DNA of 64,000 nucleotides. Source: Paenibacillus sp. RC67 (GTDB lineage Bacteria; Bacillota; Bacilli; Paenibacillales; NBRC-103111). Under the pieces are notes generated by a model. The model was not told the DNA's origin, ran no database searches, and saw only the letters and a program-made list of their open reading frames with translations. This document shows positions 16,245 to 24,704 of this stretch, piece by piece. Numbering within the stretch: position 1 is the first letter of the stretch; each line of letters starts with the position of its first letter. Where the stretch lies: positions 3,805,501 to 3,869,500 of the forward strand of contig NZ_CP125098.1 in assembly GCF_030020805.1 (NCBI RefSeq), in the 5' to 3' direction. Made by a program: the position numbers and the translations under genes.

Positions 16245-16810
16245 AGACTAATAGTCCTTATATCCGTTTTGAACTAGGACTCGATAATTTGATGGATGAG
16301 ACGTATCGGTACGAAAGTCTTCGTCGCGCGAGTGCCATTTATCGTTCAATTTTCAATCTTAGAGAGTTCCGCGCCGAGGGGTACGTTTTTACCGGAGCCT
16401 TTAACAACGGATGTCGTTTGCATCATGCTATGCGCCTCTGTGATAGTACAAGCGAAGAAGGTTTATAAAGAACAGAAGATAAAATTGCACTCGATGAAGT
16501 TTTAAATAAATTCATCCCTTTAGCCACTGAAAGAGAAATATACATATTAAATGAATTGTACTAGTATCCGATTATTGTTGATAATATTACATGTTTTGAT
16601 AAGAAGGAAATCGATGGGCGTTGGCAAATAATCCGTTAAAATACCTGTTTTATTAGGAAAAGAGATAGAAGGGTGGAGATACCCTAAACAACACTTTACT
16701 CTTGATTCACACTGGAGTTATAAGGGTACAGCCTCTGAAGGTTTGATGGGGAATAATCAAATCTGCGTTCAAAAAGATGAGTTCTGTCAACTACATCAAT
16801 CAGTATAAAA
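16245..16810 (+). pseudogene. Decayed gene, possibly DUF3885-like
   Basis: Three fragments in different frames follow one another. The first is RFELGLDNLMDETYRYESLR then RASAIYRSIFN. The second is EDKIALDEVLNKFIPLATER then EIYILNELY with a stop. The third is GKEIEGWRYPKQHFTLDSHW and onward to 16807. The first resembles the RFEL..(R)..RA..IY...F pattern of DUF3885 proteins. Several indels separate the parts, so no product is expected. Confidence 0.35.
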
Positions 16811-16853
16811 CTCAGATTTGGAAAATAAAAAGCTGCCATTGGCAGCCATTAAT

Positions 16854-17561
16854 CTACTTAAATATATCGAACCTATTGTCTTTTAAAGCAGTGGTTAGAC
16901 CAAATTTACTATTAAGATGCCAAGTCATCGGATAGTATGTTACATCTTTATAAACTAAAAATGGATATTCTTCATTCTCATTATCCACCCATACATCATT
17001 GACAAAAATATTGAATGTTGGAAGGTGTGCATACATCTTTGTAGGTTGAGTAGAGGATGACTCAATACGTTGGAAATGAACCCCTTCCCCAATCTCTGTG
17101 TCAGTTTTTCTTAATGATAAACCCACTTCATTTGACCAAGTGTTTTCAATCGTAAGAGTTGAACACATATCATAATTCAACGGTGCGTAGATGATATCAT
17201 TATACAAAAAAAATGGGTATTCTAAAGTAGAGTTTTGAGCGTCCGAAGCTCCAGTTTTATAGTTAATATAAACCTTAAATGTCGGAAGAGTAACTTTAAC
17301 ATGCCCATAAGGAATAATTTCTTCAACATCAGATGTGGAGGGTGTAGGTTCATTCTTTGGGATATCTACGCCTATAAAGAAGCCACTGGCGCCACTACCA
17401 TTATGATAGTGATACTCACCATTTTTTAAACCCCATTTAGCACAATTAGTCCGGCAAGTATGCCCACCATTAGAATCTGTCCTACCCGGATGTGCACTCG
17501 CAATTGAGGAGAAAGGTAATGTTAAAAGTGCTAGTGTAATGACTGCTTTTGTGAATTTCAT
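16854..17561 (-). CDS. Secreted YHYH-domain protein
   Basis: A 235-residue exported protein with signal peptide MKFTKAVITLALLTLPFSSIASA. The mature N-terminus is a YHYH motif region: HPGRTDSNGGHTCRTNC..WGLKNGEYHYHNG (residues about 24-56), with paired Cys and His. Two related C-terminal segments follow (TLPFTKVY-like repeats: LEYPFFLYNDIIYAPLNYD and EEYPFLVYKDVTYYPMTWH), like the stalk-type repeats of Paenibacillus surface proteins. AGGAGG precedes the ATG at 17561. It is one of few minus-strand genes in this zone. Confidence 0.75.
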   Translation of the reverse strand: MKFTKAVITLALLTLPFSSIASAHPGRTDSNGGHTCRTNCAKWGLKNGEYHYHNGSGASGFFIGVDIPKNEPTPSTSDVEEIIPYGHVKVTLPTFKVYINYKTGASDAQNSTLEYPFFLYNDIIYAPLNYDMCSTLTIENTWSNEVGLSLRKTDTEIGEGVHFQRIESSSTQPTKMYAHLPTFNIFVNDVWVDNENEEYPFLVYKDVTYYPMTWHLNSKFGLTTALKDNRFDIFK

Positions 17562-17683
17562 GGTAGTTCCTCCTAAATTAGTACAATTTGCCTATTAGAT
17601 ACTACCATGTGTTGGTAAAAAAGACAATAAAAAATAGTTATATAATTAAAGATACAATATCGATGGATGCTAGGAGTGATTTA

Positions 17684-17764
17684 ATGAACGCTGAAAAACT
17701 TTCTCAGATTCAAGTCTGCTTTGATAAACTTGGTGAAATAAAAATAAGTTATTCCTACAAATAA
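17684..17764 (+). pseudogene. 5' remnant of the following gene or separate small ORF
   Basis: TAGGAG precedes ATG 17684. The frame MNAEKLSQIQVCFDKLGEIK ends at TAA 17762 after 26 codons. Coding-like sequence resumes in other frames (ITEDYAFELK) before the ORF at 17822, so this is probably the original start of that gene, now broken. Confidence 0.3.
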
Positions 17765-17821
17765 AATTACAGAAGATTATGCATTTGAACTGAAGTAAAA
17801 AAGGAACTCTAAGATACTTGG

Positions 17822-18178
17822 TTGGAAGTTAGTTTACTATTCTTGACAGAAAAAATTGAATTCAAGTATCAAACAGGAAAGCTAAAAGATGAACATAAGT
17901 CTCTATTGTGGGATATAATGGAAATATTTTCAAATGAATTTAGAGAAAGTGGAGTGTACTTCACGAACGAAGTTACTGATGGAAGACCTTGGGAATCATT
18001 AATATTTGAAGAAAAAGAAGGAATCTGGGCATTTGATGCAGCCATTCTACCTGAATATTTGTCTCCAATATATAAGGATTATCCTACAGAAATGTACATA
18101 AACATCAATGAAAACACTATGTTTGTTGCCAGAAAGTCAGTCTGGATGACTGAACCTTGGCTTGGTAGATTAAACTAA
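17822..18178 (+). CDS. Hypothetical protein (likely 5'-truncated)
   Basis: The 118-codon frame has no proper RBS at its TTG start. It reads EHKSLLWDIMEIFSNEFRES, FTNEVTDGRPWESLIFEEKE and MFVARKSVWMTEPWLGRLN: an acidic, soluble protein of unknown family, comparable in size to small immunity-type proteins. The true start may lie at 17684 before frameshifts. Its TAA stop lies inside an L-arm border element. Confidence 0.5.
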   Translation: MEVSLLFLTEKIEFKYQTGKLKDEHKSLLWDIMEIFSNEFRESGVYFTNEVTDGRPWESLIFEEKEGIWAFDAAILPEYLSPIYKDYPTEMYININENTMFVARKSVWMTEPWLGRLN

Positions 18179-18265
18179 CAGGTACGATAGCTCAATTAGT
18201 ACTTTGTAAAGGTAGCCGGCTTAGTGTCAGTTACCTTTTCTCAACTAAAGGGCAGGAATCTTTAA
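18170..18265 (+). repeat. Complete L-hairpin-R border unit
   Basis: The L arm TTAAACTAACAGGTACGATA then GCTCAATTA starts the unit; the centre has GGTAGCCGGC and GTTACC. The R arm CTCAACTAAAGGGCAGGAAT ends it. About 85% of it recurs at 55152-55246 including the centre. The L arm contains the stop codon of the upstream gene. Confidence 0.75.
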
Positions 18266-18386
18266 TTATGGTTATTCTTTATCTGAGACCACTTGGTAGT
18301 AAAAATGATATAATTTTCCAAACAATATGAGGAGACAAGCTATAAAAATGTATCACATTGTTAAAAAACGATTGGAGGACTTCATA

Positions 18387-19418
18387 ATGAGCGAAATAAA
18401 AGCCGAAACTCTGACACAGGTTTTAAGCAAAATGCTCGGTACAAAAATAATCTGCGTCGATTTCCAAACCAAACAATTACATGGCGGTAAATTGGGTGAT
18501 GTTCAGCTTGTAACGGGCAATGTCAAAACCGCTGACGGCGGGAAATTACCCTATAACATCGTTTCAAAAACGCAGAAGAAATGGGAACGCTACAGCGATC
18601 CCGATTCATGGCGTAGGGAATATGATTTTTATAAATCCAATTTCGGCGCTCTGTTTTCTGAATCATTCCGTTGGCCTGAATGTTATCACGTCGAAATGAA
18701 CGAAGAAGAAAACGAAACGCAGATATGGATGGAATATATCGACGGCATATCGGGTTTAGACTTGACCGGCGATATGTATGAACGCGCAGCCGAGGAATTA
18801 GGACGGTTCCAAGGCAAATTATATGCCGAACAGCCTGCTTTTTTACAGAACTTGACCAACCTGAGCAAAGTGGAGTATATGAAGAACTTCTATCTTCATT
18901 ATCGGTCATGGAAAAGAGTGTACGATTATATACGCTCCGACGATTGCGAAATCCCAAAACACATATGTAAAATGCTCATCGACACTGATGAAAACGCAGA
19001 CAAAATATTCAACCGTATTGAAAAGCTACCCATCGTGCTGTGCCACAGGGATTTTTGGGTGGCAAACATATTCTATTCAGACGGTAAAACCATACTCATC
19101 GACTGGGATACCACTGGGTGGGGCTATTTAGGTGAGGATATGGCAAGTCTTATCGCGGACGAAGCCGATATTGAACAGATGGTTGAATACCACCGTAGAT
19201 GTATCCCGGCATATTACAAGGGCTTTTCGGAATATGCGGATATTTCACACATAACGGATAACTGCGTATATGAGATGATTCTACTTATGTTCGGGTACAG
19301 GCTTGTAGAGTGGTATATGAACGCAGGATCGGGAAACAAACTCCAAGAAACGGATGATGAAAGAACGCTGCACATTCATACCTTGCAAAAAATCTATGAG
19401 ATGAGAAATGAACAATGA
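18387..19418 (+). CDS. Aminoglycoside phosphotransferase (APH)-fold kinase
   Basis: A 343-residue member of the APH/choline-kinase fold. The phosphate-transfer loop is VLCHRDFWVANIFYSDG (catalytic Asp near residue 220) and the metal-binding block is TILIDWDTTGWG (near 237). The N-terminal lobe has LPYNIVSKTQKKWE with a candidate ATP-site Lys. Such proteins phosphorylate small molecules; the substrate is unknown and resistance should not be assumed. ATG 18387 has TTGGAGGA 8-9 nt upstream, so the in-frame ATG at 18348 is less likely. It sits between border units. Confidence 0.8.
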   Translation: MSEIKAETLTQVLSKMLGTKIICVDFQTKQLHGGKLGDVQLVTGNVKTADGGKLPYNIVSKTQKKWERYSDPDSWRREYDFYKSNFGALFSESFRWPECYHVEMNEEENETQIWMEYIDGISGLDLTGDMYERAAEELGRFQGKLYAEQPAFLQNLTNLSKVEYMKNFYLHYRSWKRVYDYIRSDDCEIPKHICKMLIDTDENADKIFNRIEKLPIVLCHRDFWVANIFYSDGKTILIDWDTTGWGYLGEDMASLIADEADIEQMVEYHRRCIPAYYKGFSEYADISHITDNCVYEMILLMFGYRLVEWYMNAGSGNKLQETDDERTLHIHTLQKIYEMRNEQ

Positions 19419-19593
19419 ACATCAGTACTATTTCCATATATAATTTCAGTTGATGACATTCCAGCAGGTTTCGCTTTCGTAGCAACGCCGCCTCATACCC
19501 CAAAGATGTTAAGGATCCTAGGAATTACATCCCAATCCCAATATAGAAAACAATTTGAGGACAATGGAGAAAAACATTATTACTATATGTAAG

Positions 19594-19692
19594 TTGCGCT
19601 AATTAGGTACGATAGCTTAATAAACAACTAAGACGCGGCCGTCGGCATCAATCAGCAGTCGCGTTACGCTAACAGGCAGGATAAATAAATCC
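19594..19692 (+). repeat. Complete L-hairpin-R border unit
   Basis: The L arm GTTGCGCTAATTAGGTACGA then TAGCTTAATAA is followed by a centre with AGACGCGGCC..CAGTCGCGT. The R arm CGTTACGCTAACAGGCAGGA ends it. The inner arms pair (TTAAGCTATC against TTACGCTAAC, 8 of 10). Confidence 0.7.
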
Positions 19693-19740
19693 TAATATGA
19701 AATATATAGGAAATATTGAATACTATGAGGAGTGAAACAT

Positions 19741-20223
19741 TTGCGGTATAGGGCTTGTTCTCTTTGCATTATTAAAAGAAGAGAATCAATATTACTTGAA
19801 CAATTCCCGGAAGAAGATGGTATCATTACATTTCGCCCAGTTGGTGGCACGATTGAGCATGGGGAAGATAGCAAATCAGCTGTAATACGAGAAGTAAAAG
19901 AGGAAATTAATATTGATATTATTGAACCAAGATTGATAGGGATTATCGAGCACATTTTCCCTTGGTACGGAGAAATTGGGCATGAATACGATTTTATTTA
20001 TGAAGCGAGCTTTAGTCGAATGAATGACTATAACAAGAATGAATTTGAAGGGATTGAGGGGGACAAAAAGTTTTTAGCTGTTTGGAAGAACTTAGATGAT
20101 TTTAAAGAAAACCTTCAGTATAAACTTGTGCCTGACGGTCTATATGAGATGCTTACAAGTGGGCAAATTTCTGATATTAAACATATTAACACAAAAGATT
20201 TATTGGCTTTCAAAGGGTCTTGA
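19741..20223 (+). CDS. Nudix hydrolase
   Basis: A 160-residue Nudix protein that hydrolyses a nucleoside-diphosphate-linked substrate with Mg2+. The Nudix box is GGTIEHGEDSKSAVIREVKE then EINID (residues about 37-61), with all key Gly, Glu and REVKEE positions. TTG 19741 is preferred: the GAGG is about 9 nt upstream, whereas the earlier GTG 19732 is too close. A second, internally deleted copy lies at 54400-54490 with the same upstream and downstream flanks. Its TGA stop lies at the edge of an L arm. Confidence 0.8.
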   Translation: MRYRACSLCIIKRRESILLEQFPEEDGIITFRPVGGTIEHGEDSKSAVIREVKEEINIDIIEPRLIGIIEHIFPWYGEIGHEYDFIYEASFSRMNDYNKNEFEGIEGDKKFLAVWKNLDDFKENLQYKLVPDGLYEMLTSGQISDIKHINTKDLLAFKGS

Positions 20224-20250
20224 TTAACCTAACGGGACACGATAGCTGCA
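20222..20250 (+). repeat. L-arm element of the cassette-border repeat
   Basis: GATTAACCTAACGGGACACG then ATAGCTGC is an L arm beginning within the Nudix stop codon. ACCTAAC here fits the integron R'' consensus RYYYAAC exactly. Confidence 0.65.
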
Positions 20251-20335
20251 TCTAAGGGAATAACAGAGTTATTCTTTACTTCATATACGAAACGCGACAT
20301 GAGAGTTCTAGACAACAACAAACAAATAGCGTTTC

Positions 20336-20395
20336 GGGTAACAAGAACTTTATCCCATTCCCGATTTTGACAAGAACTTGATCTCATTCCCGACG
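20336..20395 (+). repeat. Dispersed repeat family A, partial copy
   Basis: GGGTAACAAGAACTTTATCC, CATTCCCGATTTTGACAAG and ATCTCATTCCCGACGG are two adjacent versions of the family A motif. Confidence 0.6.
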
Positions 20396-20513
20396 GAAAG
20401 TAGGGCCGAGGTGAGTACTGCATTCGTTAATGTCTTTATCCTTTTTAGTTTCAATGATTGATTTGATTGTAGAGCTATCGTAAAATATTGTTATGTTAAT
20501 TTTAGATAATGCA

Positions 20514-20529
20514 CTTACTTAAAAGTAAG
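20514..20529. promoter_or_regulatory. Candidate HxlR operator, copy 1
   Basis: CTTACTTAAAAGTAAG, a 16-bp near-palindrome just before the HxlR gene. Its exact reverse complement occurs at 21093-21108 before the oxidoreductase gene. Confidence 0.6.
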
Positions 20530-20543
20530 GGGATGATTTATCA

Positions 20544-20876
20544 ATGATTCATCAGCGTGAATGTCCAGTTGAGACTCTAATTTATGTTTTAGGTGGCAAA
20601 TGGAAGCCAATGATTTTATGGCATTTGATTGAATCCAAAAAGAGATTCAACGATCTGGAAAAGCTTATACCTGATGTTTCACAAAAAATGCTTTCACAAC
20701 ATCTCCGAGATTTGGAACGAGAAGGCATAGTCGATAGAACGGTCTACCCTGATATCCCTCCAAAAGTAGAATATTCTCTTAGTGAATACGGCAGAACATT
20801 GATTCCTGTAGCAGAAGTCATGTGTGCTTGGGGAGAAAATCATAATAAGCGGAAATATGAAGAGTCAGCATCATAA
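20544..20876 (+). CDS. HxlR-family transcriptional regulator
   Basis: A 110-residue winged-helix regulator. The N-terminus has the conserved CPVETLIYVLGGKWKPMILW, then LIPDVSQKMLSQHLRDLERE (recognition helix) and VEYSLSEYGRTLIPV (wing), all diagnostic of HxlR/MarR-like DUF24 proteins. Cys7 in REC is the position that senses electrophiles or oxidants in many relatives. The palindrome at 20514 and its copy before the next gene suggest autoregulation and control of the oxidoreductase/DUF2269 pair. A terminator follows. Confidence 0.85.
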   Translation: MIHQRECPVETLIYVLGGKWKPMILWHLIESKKRFNDLEKLIPDVSQKMLSQHLRDLEREGIVDRTVYPDIPPKVEYSLSEYGRTLIPVAEVMCAWGENHNKRKYEESAS

Positions 20877-20917
20877 AGCTGGTTCAATGAACTTGTACAC
20901 TAATTCAATCAACTCAA

Positions 20918-20956
20918 AACAAAAGCTGCCACGGGATTCCGGGCAGCTTTTGTTTA
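20918..20956 (+). terminator. Terminator of the HxlR gene
   Basis: ACAAAAGCTGCC..CGG / CCGGGCAGCTTTTGT followed by TTTACC. Confidence 0.75.
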
Positions 20957-21092
20957 CCTACAGTCGCATTCCTGATATGAATATCGGGTTTGAGATAATA
21001 AAACTCCTTATAGTGTAGAATTTCACCATTCTGTCTCTAGAATTTCCCTGTCCTCCCGACCTCCGCGAATTATGGTATCCCTTTCTGTCATG

Positions 21093-21108
21093 CTTACTTT
21101 TAAGTAAG
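21093..21108. promoter_or_regulatory. Candidate HxlR operator, copy 2
   Basis: CTTACTTTTAAGTAAG is the exact reverse complement of the site at 20514. A second imperfect palindrome (CCCTACTTTAAAGTGGG) follows directly. Both lie about 100 bp before the oxidoreductase start. Confidence 0.6.
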
Positions 21109-21204
21109 TACCCTACTTTAAAGTGGGTTCTTAACATAATATTGAAGCGATGTTAAGCTTGAGTTAACCAAATATTGGGGCCCATTTAAGAGGAGGAAAG
21201 AACA

Positions 21205-21933
21205 ATGAAAATTATTGTTTTTGGAGCGACGGGAAATACAGGGAAAAGATTGTTGGTACAAGGGATAAAAATGGGGCATGAAATGACCGCATTTGTGCGA
21301 AATTCTGAGAAGCTTTACGATCAACTAGGTGAGCATTCCGCAATGCATGTGAAGGTGATCGTGGATGATATTATGGACCCGGTGAGCGTTGGTGAGGCGC
21401 TCGCGCATCAAGACGCCGCTATTATTGCAGCCGGCCATGCGGGCCAGGGAGAAGAGTTTGTTCGTATCGTCGATAACATTATAAGCCAATGTGAATTCCA
21501 ACCCAGTTTCTCTGGGCGAGTATGGATAATGGGAGGAGCCGGCCTGCTGGATATTCCAAATACTGATCTTATCGGCAACAATTTACCCGGCTTCCCGCCT
21601 GAGTATAGAAATCACAACCGGAATTTCGAAAGGCTGCAACAGACTCAGCTCGATTGGTCCATTATGTGTCCGGGAACAATGATTGATTCGAGAGAGCATC
21701 CAGATCCGGTTCATCTACATGTAACAACGGAAACCTTGCCCATTCCGATTCCGGAGACGATCAAGGAATATTCCGAGGCAGAAATAGCCGGTCACTTGTT
21801 CAGCCGACTTCAAGAGCTGAATGTTGCTTATGACGATGTCGCAAAATGTATGTTGGACCATCTTGAGCTCGGAGGAGCGTTTAAAAGAAAAAGGATCGGT
21901 CTAGCCTATCAAAGCAATATTACGGTGCGCTGA
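21205..21933 (+). CDS. NAD(P)-binding (atypical SDR / NmrA-like) protein
   Basis: A 242-residue Rossmann protein. GATGNTGKRLL at residues 7-17 is the glycine-rich dinucleotide motif of atypical short-chain dehydrogenases (GxxGxxG). DAAIIAAGHAG and WSIMCPGTMID follow; the canonical YxxxK is not obvious, as in NmrA/NAD(P)H-binding types. AGGAGG lies 8 nt before ATG. It is followed after 14 bp by the DUF2269 gene, and both lie downstream of the HxlR-type palindrome, a common arrangement for redox-responsive pairs. Confidence 0.75.
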   Translation: MKIIVFGATGNTGKRLLVQGIKMGHEMTAFVRNSEKLYDQLGEHSAMHVKVIVDDIMDPVSVGEALAHQDAAIIAAGHAGQGEEFVRIVDNIISQCEFQPSFSGRVWIMGGAGLLDIPNTDLIGNNLPGFPPEYRNHNRNFERLQQTQLDWSIMCPGTMIDSREHPDPVHLHVTTETLPIPIPETIKEYSEAEIAGHLFSRLQELNVAYDDVAKCMLDHLELGGAFKRKRIGLAYQSNITVR

Positions 21934-21947
21934 GGAGAAGTGGGATA

Positions 21948-22406
21948 ATGGGTTTGTTTGGATTACTGCTCGTTTTGCATATATTGGCTTCGATCGCCAT
22001 AATTGGCCCCGCTTTCGTGATGCCCATCATTCGAAGATCCGCTAGAACCGTCAGCCAGCTGCACTTTGCTTTTGGTATAACGACCAAGCTTGCCGTAATG
22101 CCTAAAATTGGCGGAACCGTACTTATTTTAACCGGGGTTTGGCTTATGATCATAACCAAGATGGGGTTATCCCAAATGTGGCTGAATGTATCCATCCTTT
22201 TATCGCTGCTCATGGTCGTCATGATCGACGGATGGATCGAGCCGCGTATGAAAAAGATCATAAAGATCATATCTGAAAGTCAAGACCAGGGTAATGAAAT
22301 ACCCGCCGAGTTCGGACTGCTGATAAAAAAGATCGTACCAATCGAGACGGCAGCACAACTGCTGATGATTACCATATTGGTACTTATGGTCGTTAAGCCA
22401 TTTTAA
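21948..22406 (+). CDS. DUF2269 family integral membrane protein
   Basis: A 152-residue protein with four hydrophobic helices, starting GLLLVLHILASIAIIGPAFV (the conserved LH.L.....G of DUF2269). LAVMPKIGGTVLILTGVWLM, a conserved Trp-rich loop and a C-terminal helix LLMITILVLMVVKPF follow. His11 in the first helix is conserved in the family. It is probably co-transcribed with the preceding oxidoreductase (14-bp gap). The function is unknown. Confidence 0.75.
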   Translation: MGLFGLLLVLHILASIAIIGPAFVMPIIRRSARTVSQLHFAFGITTKLAVMPKIGGTVLILTGVWLMIITKMGLSQMWLNVSILLSLLMVVMIDGWIEPRMKKIIKIISESQDQGNEIPAEFGLLIKKIVPIETAAQLLMITILVLMVVKPF

Positions 22407-22436
22407 AGAAGCCGATGGGAGCATCCTAACACATTT

Positions 22437-22550
22437 TGACCGCTAACGCATAGTAAACATCAGTAAAAGGACTTTCCATTGTGGAAAAGGCGCTTGCTTT
22501 ACGGAAGCTCCTTTTTTTGTTTATTGAAGTAACGGGCAGATTAGTGCAAC
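22437..22550 (+). repeat. L-hairpin-R border unit (degenerate L)
   Basis: GACCGCTAACGCATAGTAAA is a weak L arm. GGAAGCTCCTTTTTTTG is part of the centre, and ATTGAAGTAACGGGCAGATT then AGTGCAAC is a clear R arm. Confidence 0.55.
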
Positions 22551-22671
22551 CATACCCATTGGACATATTACATAAAAAGGAAATTAAGTTTATTATCACG
22601 AATATCAATGGAATGGAAAATAAGATTGTTTTGTGTTCCAAAACCATGTTTTTTTGTGAAAGGAGTCATTT

Positions 22672-22830
22672 ATGGATGGTCTTGTAGGATTCTTAATTTT
22701 AGGTGCATTGTTTGGAATATTTGTTGCTATTCAAAAACTTAACTCAAATATCATAACTCAAATTGACCAAAACGAAAGGATTATTGAATTAATGAAAGGA
22801 AAATGCAATAACCATTCCGCTAACGGATAA
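22672..22830 (+). CDS. Small single-pass membrane protein
   Basis: A 52-residue protein: an N-terminal helix MDGLVGFLILGALFGIFVAI, then a polar tail NSNIITQIDQNERIIELMKG. GAAAGGAG lies 6 nt before ATG 22672, so translation is likely. The last codons and TAA lie inside the L arm of the next border unit, so the coding end coincides with the cassette end. Confidence 0.6.
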   Translation: MDGLVGFLILGALFGIFVAIQKLNSNIITQIDQNERIIELMKGKCNNHSANG

Positions 22831-22900
22831 CGAGAGCACAACAACAACGATAGGCTGCCGGAATTATAGGCAGCCTGTTGAACTAAACCAGCTAAGCAGA
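22817..22900 (+). repeat. L-hairpin-R border unit
   Basis: The L arm CCGCTAACGGATAACGAGAG is followed by the hairpin AGGCTGCC / GGCAGCCT (22852-22876). The R arm TTGAACTAAACCAGCTAAGC is degenerate in its loop. Confidence 0.6.
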
Positions 22901-23029
22901 TGAGGATTAAATGCTCTATAGTTATTGCCTATAACTATAGTATAAAATATATATTGGTTCAATATCCTTTTATTGGATATAATTTTAATCAATTAATAAT
23001 TGTAATTCCGGAAAGGGGCGTAGAATGCC

Positions 23030-23287
23030 ATGATAACTCACTTCTCAGAGCTTCAGTTAAATACAGTTTCAGTGCAAGGTGTTAAACAATTCTATCATGA
23101 CCAATTACGTTTTCCTATTGTTTTCGAATCAGATAATGAAATATATTTCCAGCCGACTGAATACTTTACATTGTCTTTTAAAGAAGTCGTAGAACCTCTA
23201 GTTCCAGTTCATTTTGCTTTTGAAGTTCCTTATTCTGAATTTGAAAACGTGGTGAATTGGCTCCAAAGTTCAGGGGGTCCGCTTTAA
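23030..23287 (+). pseudogene. VOC protein, C-terminally truncated
   Basis: The 85-residue frame starts MITHFSELQLNTVSVQGVKQ then FYHDQLRFP, the first half of a VOC (glyoxalase-fold) protein. It ends at LQSSGGPL where relatives continue for another 60-80 residues. The truncation lies 20 bp before an R arm at 23306. GGAAAGG precedes ATG 23030. Confidence 0.55.
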
Positions 23288-23305
23288 GAGGCTCGATTTT
23301 ACTCC

Positions 23306-23333
23306 ATTGAACTAACGGGCAGGCTACTTTAAT
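23306..23333 (+). repeat. R-arm element of the cassette-border repeat
   Basis: TTGAACTAACGGGCAGGCTA then CTTTAA is a well-preserved R arm. Confidence 0.7.
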
Positions 23334-23525
23334 GGGAATATCCAAGAAATGAATAATATGGTAAGGTAAATAGAGATGTTTATGATGATTAGGGAGGAAT
23401 AGTTTTCCAAAATGTAATAAAGTCTGTCGTAAATATAGATATGGCTAAGAGGGATCTGCGAAGGGTGTCGCAGAGATAATACGTTTTAAGAAGAAATTGG
23501 GGAGAAATGATAAGGAGCAGAAAAC

Positions 23526-24014
23526 ATGAAATGCCCTCACTGTAACAACGAATTATGTGAACTTCCTTTATGTTACGGAATGGAAGCACCATATTATTTT
23601 TACACTGTACCAGAAGAGAAAAGAACAGAATTAATTAGAGATTTTTGTGTAATTGATGAACAGCATTTCTTTATTAGAGGACATATTGAAATACCAATAA
23701 TTGATTGTAAAGAGAAATTTATATGGAGTGTCTGGGTTTCTCTTAGTGAAGAAAATTTTCTGAAATCTAATGAATTATTGCACATAGAAGGAAGGGAAAA
23801 TGAAAAACCTTATTTTGGTTGGTTATCGACTGAACTTTCAATATATCCAGTAACTACATTATCGATAAAGACAATGGTACATACACAAGAAGTTGGTGCT
23901 GTTCCATTAATTGAATTAGAACAAACGAATCATCCACTTGCAATTGAACAAAGAGAAGGAATTACAATGGAGAGAGTTAAAGAAATTGCACATTTAATAA
24001 ATCATTGTCAGTGA
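23526..24014 (+). CDS. DUF2199 domain protein
   Basis: A 162-residue soluble protein. The N-terminus has a zinc-ribbon-like CPHCNNELCELP (Cys3/Cys6). DFCVIDEQHFFIRGHIEIPI, WSVWVSLSEENF and the conserved YFGWLSTELSIYPVTTLSIK are typical of DUF2199, with a C-terminal HPLAIEQREGIT. The function is unknown. An R arm lies upstream, and GAAAACATG has a usable GGAG 9 nt upstream. It appears intact. Confidence 0.75.
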   Translation: MKCPHCNNELCELPLCYGMEAPYYFYTVPEEKRTELIRDFCVIDEQHFFIRGHIEIPIIDCKEKFIWSVWVSLSEENFLKSNELLHIEGRENEKPYFGWLSTELSIYPVTTLSIKTMVHTQEVGAVPLIELEQTNHPLAIEQREGITMERVKEIAHLINHCQ

Positions 24015-24058
24015 TAAGAAGAATTTGAAAGTACAGTCGAAGAAGTTGCCGACATCTT

Positions 24059-24206
24059 ATAACACAGTGTTCCCGCTGCGGAGCTTTGGTTTTCCCGAGG
24101 CAATTCGAGATAAAGAATCAGGGAGACAACCCTGCACCGCCCAAGTCCGTAGGACCCGGCACTAACGCGTCTTAGGGGGGAGGGTTCGGGAACACAACAA
24201 CGTTAT
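24059..24206. other. Structured element with long inverted ends (candidate RNA or mobile-site)
   Basis: ATAAC..TGTTCCCG (24059-24075) pairs with CGGGAACA..GTTAT (24187-24206). The enclosed 110 nt are GC-rich with internal pairs such as GGGAGACAACCC and GTCCGTAGGAC. Nothing codes here. It lies between the DUF2199 gene and an R arm. It could be a structured RNA or a variant border site; the family is not recognised. Confidence 0.45.
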
Positions 24207-24225
24207 TAGAAATAAGCGAACATGC

Positions 24226-24252
24226 TTTTCAGCTAAAGGGCAGTTTTCGTTA
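24226..24252 (+). repeat. R-arm element of the cassette-border repeat
   Basis: TTTTCAGCTAAAGGGCAGTT then TTCGTTA is a moderately preserved R arm. Confidence 0.5.
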
Positions 24253-24320
24253 ATACTTTCAGAATAGCTTGAGTCTGTTCATCAATCTAATTTATTCAGA
24301 ATATTTTCATGGGTTGATAT

Positions 24321-24437
24321 ATGGACGATTGGTATAAACTCATTCACGACCCAAATAAAGATATCTATCAAAAGCTTGATGAGCAGGTTGATGCTTTCTT
24401 TCTTGCATGCGACGCATGGTATATCCGTGATTTATAG
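24321..24437 (+). CDS. Small hypothetical ORF
   Basis: A 38-codon frame, MDDWYKLIHDPNKDIYQKLD then EQVDAFFLACDAWYIRDL. The Trp-rich, acidic composition and the HDPNKD motif look coding, but no strong RBS is visible and it may be the N-terminus of a longer lost protein. A hairpin follows. Confidence 0.35.
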   Translation: MDDWYKLIHDPNKDIYQKLDEQVDAFFLACDAWYIRDL

Positions 24438-24446
24438 TTTCTTAAA

Positions 24447-24488
24447 GTAAGGTCCAGTTTGGCTTTAATGCCGGCTAGACCTTTTTTG
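24447..24488 (+). terminator. Possible terminator
   Basis: AAGGTC / GACCTT around an inner GCCGGC region, followed by TTTTTT. Confidence 0.45.
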
Positions 24489-24704
24489 CATCCGGGTTTA
24501 TACAATACTTACTATAAACTTAGGCATAGTGAAGATAGTAGTTAAAATACCATCGGGATAAATCATCAGTCAGGAGTCAACCGACAGGAGCATGATTAAT
24601 AAATAATAAGATCAATTTCTTCATGTTTATATTTAAGAAACCGATATATAGACGAAACATATTTAAAAAGAAAAAAAACATTTGAAAAAGAGGAGAGTAC
24701 CGAG

